From Acidobacteriota bacterium (GTDB taxonomy: Bacteria; Acidobacteriota; Terriglobia; Terriglobales; Acidobacteriaceae), in NCBI GenBank assembly GCA_018268855.1, contig JAFDVR010000017.1, positions 124,001-188,000 of the forward strand: 64,000 nt of DNA. Direction: 5' to 3'. The first letter of the stretch is position 1; each line of letters begins with the position of its first letter. The notes below the pieces were generated by a model. The model was given only the letters and a program-made list of their open reading frames with translations, made no database searches and was not told where the DNA came from. The translations under genes and the position numbers were made by a program. Below are positions 35,470 through 43,896 of the stretch, one piece after another.

Positions 35470-36591
35470 CCGACCTGGAATACGCCTACTCCCCGGTTCG
35501 CGACCGTGTGCGCGATCTGCGGGAGTATCTTTGACTCGCCCCGCCTGAAGCAACAACTCGCAGAAATCGAAAAGCAGACCTCCGACCCAGCCATCTGGGC
35601 CGACCCCGCACGCTCGCAGCCACTCATGCGCGAACGCAAGCGCATCGAAACACTACTCGCGGATGACGCCGAACTCGAACGCCGTGCGAATGACGTAGAT
35701 GCTTACTTCGATCTGGCACGCGAAGGAGAAGACGTCGAAAGCGATCTCTCCCGCGAGATTGAAAACCTCACCCAGGCAGTCGACGCGCTCGAATCCAAGA
35801 CCATGCTTTCGGAAGAGACTGACCCTCTGAACGCCATTGTCACCGTGCATCCCGGCGCGGGCGGAACAGAGTCGCAGGACTGGGCCGAGATGCTGATGCG
35901 CATGTACCTGCGCTGGGCCGAGCGGCAGGGGTTCAAGACAGAGATCAACGAAATACAGGACGGTGATGAAGCTGGCATCAAGTCCGCCACCTTTACCATC
36001 AGCGGAGACTTCGCCTTCGGTCTGCTCTCCGGCGAAACGGGCGTGCACCGCCTCGTCCGCATCTCGCCCTTCGATTCCGCAAAGCGCCGCCACACGTCGT
36101 TCTCGTCCGTCTTCGTCTCGCCAGAAATCGATGACTCCATCGTGATCGATATCAAGCCCGACGATCTGCGTATCGATACCTACCGCTCCGGCGGCAAGGG
36201 CGGACAGCACGTCAACACCACCGACTCCGCCGTCCGCATCACGCATCTGCCTACGGGTATCGTCGCCGCCTGCCAGAACGAGCGCTCACAGCACAAGAAC
36301 AAAGAAAAGGCGATGAAGATGCTGCGCTCGCGCCTTTATGAATTCGAGTTGGAAAAGAAGCGCGCTGTTTCGAAAAAGCTCGAAGACTCCAAGCTCGACA
36401 TCAACTTCGGCTCGCAAATCCGCTCCTACGTGCTGCAACCCTACCGCATGGCCAAAGACCTGCGCACACGCGTGGAAATCGGCGATGTAGACCGTGTGCT
36501 CGATGGTGCGATTGATCCCTTCATTCGCGGCTATCTCAAAATGCGCCGCGAAGGTGGAATCCCGGCGCCGATTGAGGCAGAGGATGAGTAA
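35463..36591 (+). CDS. prfB: peptide chain release factor 2, expressed by programmed +1 frameshift
   Basis: Release factor that recognises UGA and UAA and triggers peptidyl-tRNA hydrolysis. Translation starts at ATG 35463, runs 23 codons to CTT (35529-35531), then meets an in-frame TGA at 35532-35534; slipping forward one base continues as GAC at 35533 to the stop at 36591, giving 375 aa. The GGQ motif is at residues 246-248 (E. coli 250-252), the SPF recognition motif in RISPFDSAKRR. The autoregulatory frameshift means RF2 shortage raises its own synthesis. It should be annotated as one gene joined at 35531/35533. The first codons overlap lnt and the last overlap the next methyltransferase. 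Confidence 0.97.
35521..35535 (+). promoter_or_regulatory. prfB programmed +1 frameshift site
   Basis: GGGAG followed by TAT CTT TGA C: a Shine-Dalgarno-like GGGAG placed just upstream of the slippery CTT and the weak TGA-C context, as in the E. coli prfB signal. Ribosomes that pause at UGA slip from CTT to TTT, avoiding the stop. Confidence 0.95.
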
Positions 36592-37312
36592 ACGGCCTGA
36601 TTACGGTATCGACGCGCCCGGCGTGCTGCGTAACTTGTTTCTTGGTGGAATTGCCTGCGTACTCGCAGGCATTTTCGTACCGCAAATTTTTAGCGTCGGG
36701 CATGTCTCTTTCAAACTCAAATCAGGCTTCTATACGACAGGTACGATCCTGCTCGTCGAAACGGCGCTCTACCTTCTTTACGTAAAGTGGGGAAAGTTCC
36801 GCCACCGCGACACCATGCTCGCGCAGCACGCGTGGAGTGGCGATGAGAGTGTGCTCGACGTTGGTTGCGGCCGCGGCTTGCTTGTTATCGGAGCGGCGAA
36901 ACATCTCACTACCGGCACGTCTATTGGCATCGACATCTGGAGCAATAAAGATATGGGCGGCAACGCAATGGACCGCACCATGAAAAATGCCCGGCTCGAA
37001 GGTGTAGAGAACCGCGTAACCTTGCTAACGGAAGATGTGCGGAAGCTTTCGTTCGCCGATGCTACGTTCGATGTCGTCGTCTCTAATCTGTGTCTGCATA
37101 ACATCAGCAGCAGGGAAGGCCGCCATGCAGCAATCGAAGATATTGTGCGTGTTCTAAAACCTGGCGGACAAGCCATTCTCTCCGACTACCGGCATACCGG
37201 CGAATATGCCAAGGCCATGCGCGCAGCCGGAATGTATATCGTGAAACGGCGCATCAATCCGGTCACGACGTTTCCGCCACTCACCTATATCGTTGCGACC
37301 AAGCCACAATAA
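36584..37312 (+). CDS. membrane-anchored SAM-dependent methyltransferase
   Basis: A 242-aa protein. Two hydrophobic helices (about residues 15-35 and 50-70) anchor it in the membrane; the rest is a class I methyltransferase with motif I VLDVGCGRGLLVIGAA (about residues 86-101), post-I acidic GIDIWSN and motif IV FDVVVSNLCLHNI. It lacks recognisable features of UbiE, MenG or phospholipid methyltransferases. A run of purines (GAGG) precedes the ATG at 36584, which overlaps the prfB end by 8 nt; a longer frame to 36494 lacks this support. The acceptor is unknown. Confidence 0.82.
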   Translation: MSKRPDYGIDAPGVLRNLFLGGIACVLAGIFVPQIFSVGHVSFKLKSGFYTTGTILLVETALYLLYVKWGKFRHRDTMLAQHAWSGDESVLDVGCGRGLLVIGAAKHLTTGTSIGIDIWSNKDMGGNAMDRTMKNARLEGVENRVTLLTEDVRKLSFADATFDVVVSNLCLHNISSREGRHAAIEDIVRVLKPGGQAILSDYRHTGEYAKAMRAAGMYIVKRRINPVTTFPPLTYIVATKPQ

Positions 37313-37329
37313 TCGGCATCCAAGCGAAT

Positions 37330-37815
37330 ATGAGCGACCTAGATCGCGAACTCCGCAAACAACTCTCAGCCTTGCTCAAGAAGGCACAGGCGCACGCCAC
37401 GTATGACGATGCGGTAAAGGACATGCCAGTGAACCTGCGCGGCATCGTTCCAGAAGGTCTGCCGTACTCCGTCTGGCAATTGATTGAACATATCCGCATC
37501 GCGCAGCGCGACATCCTCGATTTCAGCGACAACGCCGACGGCTCCTACAAAGAATTGAATTGGCCAGACGACTACTGGCCCAAATCGCCCGAGCCACCGG
37601 ATGAACATGCGTGGCAGAAGAGCATCGACAACTATCACGCCGACCTCAGGCATTTTGAAAAGCTGATTGAAGAGCGCGACCTCGCCGCGACATTTCCATG
37701 GGACAAAGATAAGAACCTCCTGCGCGAGGCCTTCCTCATAGCCGATCACGTCGCCTACCACGTCGGCGAGATCATTGCCGCCCGCCGCATGCTCGGCGTC
37801 TGGAGGTCGAAATGA
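37330..37815 (+). CDS. DinB-family protein
   Basis: A 161-aa four-helix-bundle protein of the DinB/YfiT-like superfamily, which includes thiol transferases and damage-inducible proteins. A conserved His in LIEHIRIAQRDILDF (about residue 55) and HVAYHVGEIIAARR (about residues 139 and 143) form the metal-binding triad typical of the family. The WPxxYWP-like insertion (WPDDYWPKSPEPPDEHAW) is common in these proteins. Its stop overlaps the start of the CoA-binding gene. Confidence 0.85.
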   Translation: MSDLDRELRKQLSALLKKAQAHATYDDAVKDMPVNLRGIVPEGLPYSVWQLIEHIRIAQRDILDFSDNADGSYKELNWPDDYWPKSPEPPDEHAWQKSIDNYHADLRHFEKLIEERDLAATFPWDKDKNLLREAFLIADHVAYHVGEIIAARRMLGVWRSK

Positions 37816-38219
37816 ATGATGCTATCGCCATCCGGAACATGCTCACCACAGCAAAGACCATCGCCGTAGTGGGCCTCTCCGACAATCCCGCCAGGACAAG
37901 CTATAGCGTCTCACGCTATATGCAGAACGCGGGTTACAGGATTCTGCCGGTCAATCCAACGATCCAATCTGTGCTTGGCGAGCAGGCGTATGCATCGCTT
38001 ACCGATCTGCCCGTCAAGCCGGACATCGTGAATGTCTTCCGGCTGCCAAAAGCCATTCCACCCATCGTGGATGAGATGATCGCGCTCGGCCTGAAACAGC
38101 TCTGGGTGCAGCTCGGCATCCGCAACGAAGAAGCAGCGCGGCGAGCAGAAGAGGCAGGGATTGAGGTCGTGATGGACCGATGCATCATGATCGATCACAG
38201 CCGTTTAGGCCTGGGCTGA
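37812..38219 (+). CDS. CoA-binding protein (YccU-like)
   Basis: A 135-aa Rossmann-fold protein of the CoA-binding domain family. The dinucleotide-like glycine segment is IAVVGLSDNPARTSYSVSRY (about residues 17-36), and the AGYRILPVNP motif follows. The E. coli homologue YccU binds CoA but its function is unclear. It overlaps the DinB gene by 4 nt and ends 16 nt before the DsbD-like gene. Confidence 0.88.
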   Translation: MNDAIAIRNMLTTAKTIAVVGLSDNPARTSYSVSRYMQNAGYRILPVNPTIQSVLGEQAYASLTDLPVKPDIVNVFRLPKAIPPIVDEMIALGLKQLWVQLGIRNEEAARRAEEAGIEVVMDRCIMIDHSRLGLG

Positions 38220-38235
38220 CACTACAATAATCAAT

Positions 38236-40344
38236 ATGCGCCGCATCCTTGCACTGGTTGCTCTCTTCACGTCCATCTTTGCCTCTGCGCAGATTGAGCC
38301 GGTAGGCCACGGCGGTCCCGGGCCGTACAAGGCCGACCATCTCACGATTGAACTGATTGCAGCGCAGCATGAGATAGCCGAAAGCGGAGACGGCACCCTG
38401 GGACTCGTCTTCACGCTCGAAGACGGATGGCATGTCTACTGGATCAACGCAGGCGACTCCGGCGAAGCGCCCTCCGTAGAGTGGACACTGCCCAAGGGCA
38501 TCACCGCCGATGCTATGCTCTTTCCCGCGCCGTCACGTCTGCCGCTGGCGCCGCTCATGGACTACGGTTACGAAGATGCAGTCACCTTTCCCGTACGCAT
38601 CCATGCAACAAAAAAGCTAAAGGCCAACAAAGGCATCGCGCATCTTGCCGCAAAGGTAAACTGGCTCGTCTGCTCGTCCTCACGATGCCTGCCGGGAAGC
38701 GCAAATCTCGGCATCGATCTTAAGGTCGTTCCAGAAAAAGAGAAAGAACGTCTGCACGCAGCGACAGAAGCGGCCAGCAAGGTTGGCGCGCTCGGCTCTG
38801 CATTCAATGAACTGCCTAAGCTGTTGCCACAAGGCGCATCTGCAGAAGCCATCGCAACGCCGGAAGAAATCATAGTCACGCTGCACAACGGCCAGCAGGA
38901 GAAAGACGCCGAATTCTATCCCTTCGTGCAGTACCAGATTGTCAACGCCGCCGATCAGCAGATCGTGCCGCAGCGAGACGGCGTAACGCTGCGCATCCAG
39001 CGCAGTCCCGACCTGAAGAAACTACCGGCTACTTTGCACGGTCTCTTCAAACTCGACGACGAACGGGCGTACGAGATCGACGTTCCGCTAAAGCAGGGAA
39101 GCGCGCCGCCACTCTCCGTCTCGAAGATGCCAGCTAGCAGCATGGGCGCATGGGCCGCCATCGGCCTCGCATTTCTCGGCGGAGCGCTGCTCAACCTGAT
39201 GCCGTGTGTCTTTCCGGTGCTCTTCCTGAAAGCGCTCTCGCTCGTGCGCGGCTCACAGGCCGAACGCAAGCACGCCCTCACGCACGGCGCAGTCTATGCC
39301 ATTGGCATCGTTGTCTCGTTCTGGGTGCTTCTGTTGGCGCTGCTGGGATTGCGAGCCGGCGGGAGCCAGCTCGGCTGGGGTTTCCAGATGCAGTCGCCTG
39401 GCTTCGTCGCTGTGCTCGCGATTGGCATCTTCTTCTTCTCGCTCTCGCTGGCAGGATTCTTTGAACTTGGCCTCTCCATGACCAGCATGGGCGGTAGCCT
39501 GGCGCAAAAAGAAGGTTATTCCGGCAGCTTCTTCACCGGCGTACTCGCCACAGTGGTCGCCACGCCATGCACCGCGCCGCTGATGGGCCCCGCGATCGGA
39601 TTCGCACTCACGCAATCCACGCTGGTCACGTTCGCGATATTTACCTCACTCGCGCTCGGCCTGGCTGCACCGTATCTTCTGCTCGCTGCCAATCCAAAGT
39701 GGACGAGTATCCTCCCGCGTCCCGGCGCATGGATGGAAATCCTGAAGCAAATCACGGCGATCCCGCTCTTTATCACCGTTATCTGGCTCGTTTATCTCTA
39801 CGCCAGCCTCTTTGCGCCGGAGCAGGGCATCTACAACGCCGCTCTCCTTCTGGGTGCGCTGTTGATCGTCGCCATCGCAGGATGGGTGCTGCATCGCTGG
39901 CCCGCAGGATGGAAGAGCACAACCATCGCCATCGTGATCGCAGCCGCGGCCATCTCCGTTCCATTCCTCTTCCGCGCAACGGCAGAAACGAACACCGCGT
40001 GGCAACCCTATTCCAAGGAATCTATCCATGCTGCCCGAGCCCAAGGCCGTCCTGTCTTCGTAGACTTCACTGCAAAATGGTGCCTGAGCTGTCAGGTGAA
40101 CGAGCGCGCCGTGCTCAATACCACCGCTGTGCAGAAGCGCTTCCGCGAGCACAACGTCCTTCTGCTCAAAGCGGATTGGACACGCTACGACCCGCAGATC
40201 ACAGCCGAACTCGCCGCAGTAGGCCGCAATGGCGTGCCCACCTATGTCATCTATCCCGCAGACGAAACAGCGAAGCCGGACGTATTGCCGGAAGTGCTCA
40301 GCAAAGATGGTGTGATCTCCGCGCTCGACAAAGACCTGAAGTAG
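38236..40344 (+). CDS. DsbD-like thiol:disulfide interchange protein
   Basis: Inner-membrane electron shuttle, 702 aa, that passes reducing power from cytoplasmic thioredoxin to periplasmic partners. After a signal peptide, a DsbD-alpha domain (residues 30-270) carries the Cys pair in VCSSSRCLPG; eight transmembrane helices span about residues 300-560; a C-terminal thioredoxin domain has WCLSC at residues 615-619. Its periplasmic Cys pair has four residues between (CSSSRC), closer to ScsB/DsbD-like proteins than to classical DsbD. It ends one base before the convergent rarA. Confidence 0.93.
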   Translation: MRRILALVALFTSIFASAQIEPVGHGGPGPYKADHLTIELIAAQHEIAESGDGTLGLVFTLEDGWHVYWINAGDSGEAPSVEWTLPKGITADAMLFPAPSRLPLAPLMDYGYEDAVTFPVRIHATKKLKANKGIAHLAAKVNWLVCSSSRCLPGSANLGIDLKVVPEKEKERLHAATEAASKVGALGSAFNELPKLLPQGASAEAIATPEEIIVTLHNGQQEKDAEFYPFVQYQIVNAADQQIVPQRDGVTLRIQRSPDLKKLPATLHGLFKLDDERAYEIDVPLKQGSAPPLSVSKMPASSMGAWAAIGLAFLGGALLNLMPCVFPVLFLKALSLVRGSQAERKHALTHGAVYAIGIVVSFWVLLLALLGLRAGGSQLGWGFQMQSPGFVAVLAIGIFFFSLSLAGFFELGLSMTSMGGSLAQKEGYSGSFFTGVLATVVATPCTAPLMGPAIGFALTQSTLVTFAIFTSLALGLAAPYLLLAANPKWTSILPRPGAWMEILKQITAIPLFITVIWLVYLYASLFAPEQGIYNAALLLGALLIVAIAGWVLHRWPAGWKSTTIAIVIAAAAISVPFLFRATAETNTAWQPYSKESIHAARAQGRPVFVDFTAKWCLSCQVNERAVLNTTAVQKRFREHNVLLLKADWTRYDPQITAELAAVGRNGVPTYVIYPADETAKPDVLPEVLSKDGVISALDKDLK

Positions 40345-41676
40345 CTACTCGCCGCGCCTCAGCTTCTCAATCTCAGCCATGCGCTGCGCCAGCAATTTCT
40401 CGCGCCCTTCGTTTGTCGGATGGTAGTAGCGCCGGCCCTTGAGCGAAGGCGGCAGGCACTCCATCTGCGCCACCTTGCCTTCCACATCGTGCGCATACTC
40501 GTAACCCTTGCCGTAATCCAGTTCCTTCATCAGCTTCGTAGGAGCATTCCGCAGATGCAGCGGCACCGGCTCCGCAGCGGTGCGCGCAACATCGGCTTTC
40601 ACATCGCCATAAGCCACATACACCGCATTCGATTTCGGCGCGAGACACAGATAAACCACCGCCTGCGCCAAGGCCAACTCGCCCTCCGGCGACCCCAGAA
40701 AGTGCATCGCATCGCGCGCGCTCAGACAAAGATTCAACGCTTCCGGCGCAGCAAGACCGATGTCCTCCACAGCCATCCGCACAATACGCCGCGCAACATA
40801 CATCGCATCTTCACCGGCCTCCAGCATGCGCGTAAGCCAGTAGAGCGCCGCATCCGCATCGCTGTTTCGCACACTCTTGTGTAATGCAGAAATCAGATCG
40901 TAGTGCTGTTCGCCACTCTTGTCGTAGAGCAACACACGTTGCTGCAACGCCTCGCCGATTAACTCCTTCGTCAGCGCCTTTTCTTCACGAGCGGTCGTCA
41001 GCCGCGCCGCTGTCTCCAGCGCGTTTAGCGAGTAGCGCGCATCGCCACTCGCATAACTCGCAATCGTCTCCAGCGCATCGTTCTCCGCAGAAAGCCCCAT
41101 CTCTCCCAGCCCGCGCTCGCTATCCTCAAGAGCATTGCGCACAAGCTGAACGATCTCTCCTTCCGTCAGCGCGCGCAGCGTGTAGACGCGACACCGCGAC
41201 AGCAGAGCGGCGTTTACTTCGAACGAAGGATTCTCCGTTGTAGCGCCGATAAGCCGCACCGTTCCGCGCTCCACATACGGCAGAAATGCATCCTGCTGCG
41301 CGCGATTGAACCGGTGAATCTCATCAATAAACAGAATCGTGCGCGAACCAAGTGACGCAGCTTTCTCCGCATCGGCCATCACCTGCTTGATCTCTTTGAT
41401 CCCGCTCATCACGGCAGAAAATTCGATAAAGCTCGCCTGCGTCATCCGCGCGATGATCTTCGCCAGCGTCGTCTTGCCCGTTCCCGGCGGTCCCCAGAAG
41501 ATCATCGACGAAGCATCGTCCTGCTCCATCTGCAGACGCAGCGGCCCACCCGCCCCAACAAGATGCGTCTGCCCGAAAAATTCATCGAGTGATCGCGGAC
41601 GCATCCGTTCCGGCAGCGGCGGAGTCTTCGGCGCGCGCTCCTCACGAGGCATCGGAGATGTATCGAACAAGCTCAT
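40345..41676 (-). CDS. rarA: replication-associated recombination protein A (MgsA)
   Basis: AAA+ ATPase of 443 aa that acts at stalled replication forks. Walker A GPPGTGKTTLAKII (about residues 60-73), Walker B ILFIDEIHRF (about residues 115-124), sensor 1 IGATTENPSFE (about residues 149-159), and the C-terminal MgsA region with YLAPKSN-like helical repeats. It is coupled to the TrmH-type methylase upstream by a 4-nt overlap. Confidence 0.95.
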   Translation of the reverse strand: MSLFDTSPMPREERAPKTPPLPERMRPRSLDEFFGQTHLVGAGGPLRLQMEQDDASSMIFWGPPGTGKTTLAKIIARMTQASFIEFSAVMSGIKEIKQVMADAEKAASLGSRTILFIDEIHRFNRAQQDAFLPYVERGTVRLIGATTENPSFEVNAALLSRCRVYTLRALTEGEIVQLVRNALEDSERGLGEMGLSAENDALETIASYASGDARYSLNALETAARLTTAREEKALTKELIGEALQQRVLLYDKSGEQHYDLISALHKSVRNSDADAALYWLTRMLEAGEDAMYVARRIVRMAVEDIGLAAPEALNLCLSARDAMHFLGSPEGELALAQAVVYLCLAPKSNAVYVAYGDVKADVARTAAEPVPLHLRNAPTKLMKELDYGKGYEYAHDVEGKVAQMECLPPSLKGRRYYHPTNEGREKLLAQRMAEIEKLRRGE

Positions 41677-42434
41677 CGCACTCTTCTTTGACGCGAAGCA
41701 GCATACAAAAGGAGAGATCCCGCTACCGCTGCATTCAGGCTCTCCACCGTGCCCGGACAGGGAATCGTCACCCGCGCATCTGCCATCGCAATCTGCTCAT
41801 CATTCAACCCTGCGCCCTCGTTGCCAATCAGCAACGCACAATCTCCACGCAAATTCAACGTGTCAGGATCAGCACCATCCAGCGCCACCGCAGCAATCAG
41901 CCGGACGCCCTGTGCACGCAACTCCGCAAGCTCCATCGAAACCACCGGCACGCGAAACACCGAACCCGCAGAAGCACGCACTGCCTTCTGATTCCACGCA
42001 TCCACCGTCCCAGGAGTGATCACAACCGCATCCGCACCAAACGCCTCCGCCGACCGCACCAGCGCACCCATGTTTCCCGGGTCCTGCAACCCTGCAAGCG
42101 CCAGTAACAGCCGTCCTTTCTTTGACGGCAGAGCAAACTCCGGTGGAGCAATCAACGCCGCAATTCCTTGCGCATTCTCCGTCGCAGACACACTCGCAAA
42201 CACATCGCGCGACAACACATTTACCCGCGCCGCATCCATGTGCAACTCGTCCAACATCCGGAGCGCATCTTCGCGGACAAACGCACTCTCCAGCGCAATG
42301 CCGCTGCGCATCGCCTCCGCAATCAGGTGCGGCCCTTCAATCGCGACAGGCTCGCCCGCCCGCCGCCGTCCTTCCAGCGCGGCACGCAGTACTTTTACGC
42401 GAGCATTCGCGCGGCTTGTAATCGTGGCATCCAT
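41673..42434 (-). CDS. TrmH-family (SPOUT) RNA 2'-O-methyltransferase
   Basis: SPOUT-fold RNA ribose methyltransferase of 253 aa. An N-terminal substrate-binding domain (about residues 1-95, with VKVLRAALEGRRRAGEP) precedes the SpoU catalytic part. Motif 1 is LAGLQDPGNMGALVRSAEAFGADAV, given here by its N-x-G-A-x-x-R core; motif 2 IGNEGAGL; motif 3 IPCPGTVESLNAAVA. These bind SAM in a trefoil knot. The substrate RNA (23S rRNA or tRNA) is not identifiable. The ATG at 42434 is used because the longer frame overlaps the start of tsaC. Confidence 0.88.
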   Translation of the reverse strand: MDATITSRANARVKVLRAALEGRRRAGEPVAIEGPHLIAEAMRSGIALESAFVREDALRMLDELHMDAARVNVLSRDVFASVSATENAQGIAALIAPPEFALPSKKGRLLLALAGLQDPGNMGALVRSAEAFGADAVVITPGTVDAWNQKAVRASAGSVFRVPVVSMELAELRAQGVRLIAAVALDGADPDTLNLRGDCALLIGNEGAGLNDEQIAMADARVTIPCPGTVESLNAAVAGSLLLYAASRQRRVR

Positions 42435-42494
42435 CGCTGCGATTCTACGCTGTGCAGCCGTCGCTTCGGTTGTATCCTGAACCGAGTGAATCCG

Positions 42495-43139
42495 ATGACC
42501 GCAGAGATACTCAAAATTGACGCCGACGAGCCCGAAGACGATCTCGTCGCCTATGTTGCTCACATGCTCGATTCCGGTAGCGTTGCAGCCATTCCCACGG
42601 ACACCTTCTACGGCCTCGCCGTCGATCCCGTAAACCTGCGCGCCGTCGAACGTATTTATGAGATCAAGACCCGCGCGCGCCACAAACCACTCTCGCTTCT
42701 CATCAGCGATGTCGATCAGGCCTATAGCCTCTCGCGTGACCTCGACGGTGCATTCGATCGTCTAGTGGACCGCTTTTGGCCCGGCCCGCTCACCATCATC
42801 GTCAAAGCTGGATCGCGCCTGCCGCTGCGCGTTACTGCATACACGGGTAACGTCGCCCTCCGCGTACCGGAGTGCAACATCCCGCGCGCCATCGCAAAGA
42901 AGCTCGGTCTGCCCATCACCGCCACTTCGGCCAATTTGCAAGGCTTGCCGGAGTGTACCTATGCAACCTGTGTGAAAGAGCAGATCGGCGATCAGGTGCC
43001 GCTGATCGTGGACGGTGGCCCAACCGGAAGCACCGTGCCCACCACCATCGTCGATCTCTCCGGCGGCGGCAACTCATGGATGATTCTTCGTGAAGGTGCT
43101 ATTCCTACGCACGAAATTGCACTGGTACTGCAGGGATAG
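42495..43139 (+). CDS. tsaC: threonylcarbamoyl-AMP synthase
   Basis: YrdC/Sua5-type enzyme that makes threonylcarbamoyl-AMP for the universal t6A37 modification of ANN-reading tRNAs. The YrdC signature includes IPTDTFYGLAVDP, KPLSLLI and the S/TxSAN-like TATSANLQG segment. At 214 aa it is the short TsaC form without the Sua5 domain. An ATG at 42495 or a GTG three codons earlier (42486) could start it; neither has a good ribosome site. The next gene follows after 8 nt. Confidence 0.92.
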   Translation: MTAEILKIDADEPEDDLVAYVAHMLDSGSVAAIPTDTFYGLAVDPVNLRAVERIYEIKTRARHKPLSLLISDVDQAYSLSRDLDGAFDRLVDRFWPGPLTIIVKAGSRLPLRVTAYTGNVALRVPECNIPRAIAKKLGLPITATSANLQGLPECTYATCVKEQIGDQVPLIVDGGPTGSTVPTTIVDLSGGGNSWMILREGAIPTHEIALVLQG

Positions 43140-43147
43140 AGATTCTG

Positions 43148-43816
43148 ATGGTAAAACGCCGCTATGCACGCGATGAAAGACGCTCGCACCCTCTGCGCAA
43201 CCTCGCGCTGGTGCTTTTGCTGCTCATCATCGCCTGGTTCGGTTGGGTGTACTACCAAATCCGTGCTACTGGGGCGGGAGATGAAGCCCGTGGCGCAGAT
43301 GCCATCGCTGTCTTTGGTGCGGCGCAATACAACGGCCGTCCTTCACCCGTTTATCACGCACGCCTCGACCACGCAGTTGCACTCTACCGGCGCAAAATTG
43401 CTCCCGTGCTCATCACATTGGGCGGCAGTGGAGACCCACACACCTCCGCGACTGAAGGTAGTGTGGGCCGCGATTACCTTCTTGCGAACGGCATCCCGTA
43501 CGACCACATCATCGCGGAGACGCGTTCAGTCGATACTGAACAACAAGCTGAACTGCTCGCGCAGATTGCTCATGACAACGATCTGCGCACAGTGGTCGTC
43601 GTGAGCGATCCCACGCACCTTTTTCGCATTCGTGAACTCTGTCGTCGCGAGGGCCTTTACGTCCTCACGTCGCCGAGGCCGCTCTTTGGACGTATCTCCG
43701 CCTGGAACCAGTTCCAGCGCACCATGCATGAAATCCTCGCGTACACCGCGCTCCGTCTCCATCTTCACATTGGCTGGTTGCATCGCTGGCTGGAAGGTCG
43801 GGAAGAACTCTGGTGA
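43148..43816 (+). CDS. YdcF/SanA-family (DUF218) membrane-associated protein
   Basis: A 222-aa protein with one N-terminal transmembrane helix (LALVLLLLIIAWFGWVYY) and a DUF218 domain with motifs AIAVFGAAQYNGRPSP, the TLGGSG turn and VVVVSDPTHLFRI. The fold resembles SanA/ElyC proteins that maintain envelope precursors under stress; the biochemical function is unknown. It is probably cotranscribed with tsaC. Confidence 0.88.
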   Translation: MVKRRYARDERRSHPLRNLALVLLLLIIAWFGWVYYQIRATGAGDEARGADAIAVFGAAQYNGRPSPVYHARLDHAVALYRRKIAPVLITLGGSGDPHTSATEGSVGRDYLLANGIPYDHIIAETRSVDTEQQAELLAQIAHDNDLRTVVVVSDPTHLFRIRELCRREGLYVLTSPRPLFGRISAWNQFQRTMHEILAYTALRLHLHIGWLHRWLEGREELW

Positions 43817-43853
43817 CAACCGCTAGATTCAACCGTCTGATTTACAATGAAAC

Positions 43854-43869
43854 GACGCCGCAGGGCGTC
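43854..43869 (+). other. small perfect hairpin, possible terminator or leader element
   Basis: GACGCC and GGCGTC pair around a GCAG loop, 38 nt after the ydcF-like stop, followed by TGATTTG. The T run is short, so a terminating function is uncertain. It is also near the start of the YncE-like lipoprotein, so a 5' leader role is possible. Confidence 0.4.
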
Positions 43870-43896
43870 TGATTTGCGCGTTTCGTAGGAGCAGTT

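Noticed and set aside
35506..35535. prfB as a pseudogene because of an in-frame TGA
   Set aside because: The TGA sits in the exact CTT-TGA-C context with an upstream Shine-Dalgarno-like GGGAG, the known programmed frameshift.
42435..42683. N-terminal extension of the TrmH-type methylase
   Set aside because: The extra 83 residues lie opposite the tsaC start and have no domain.
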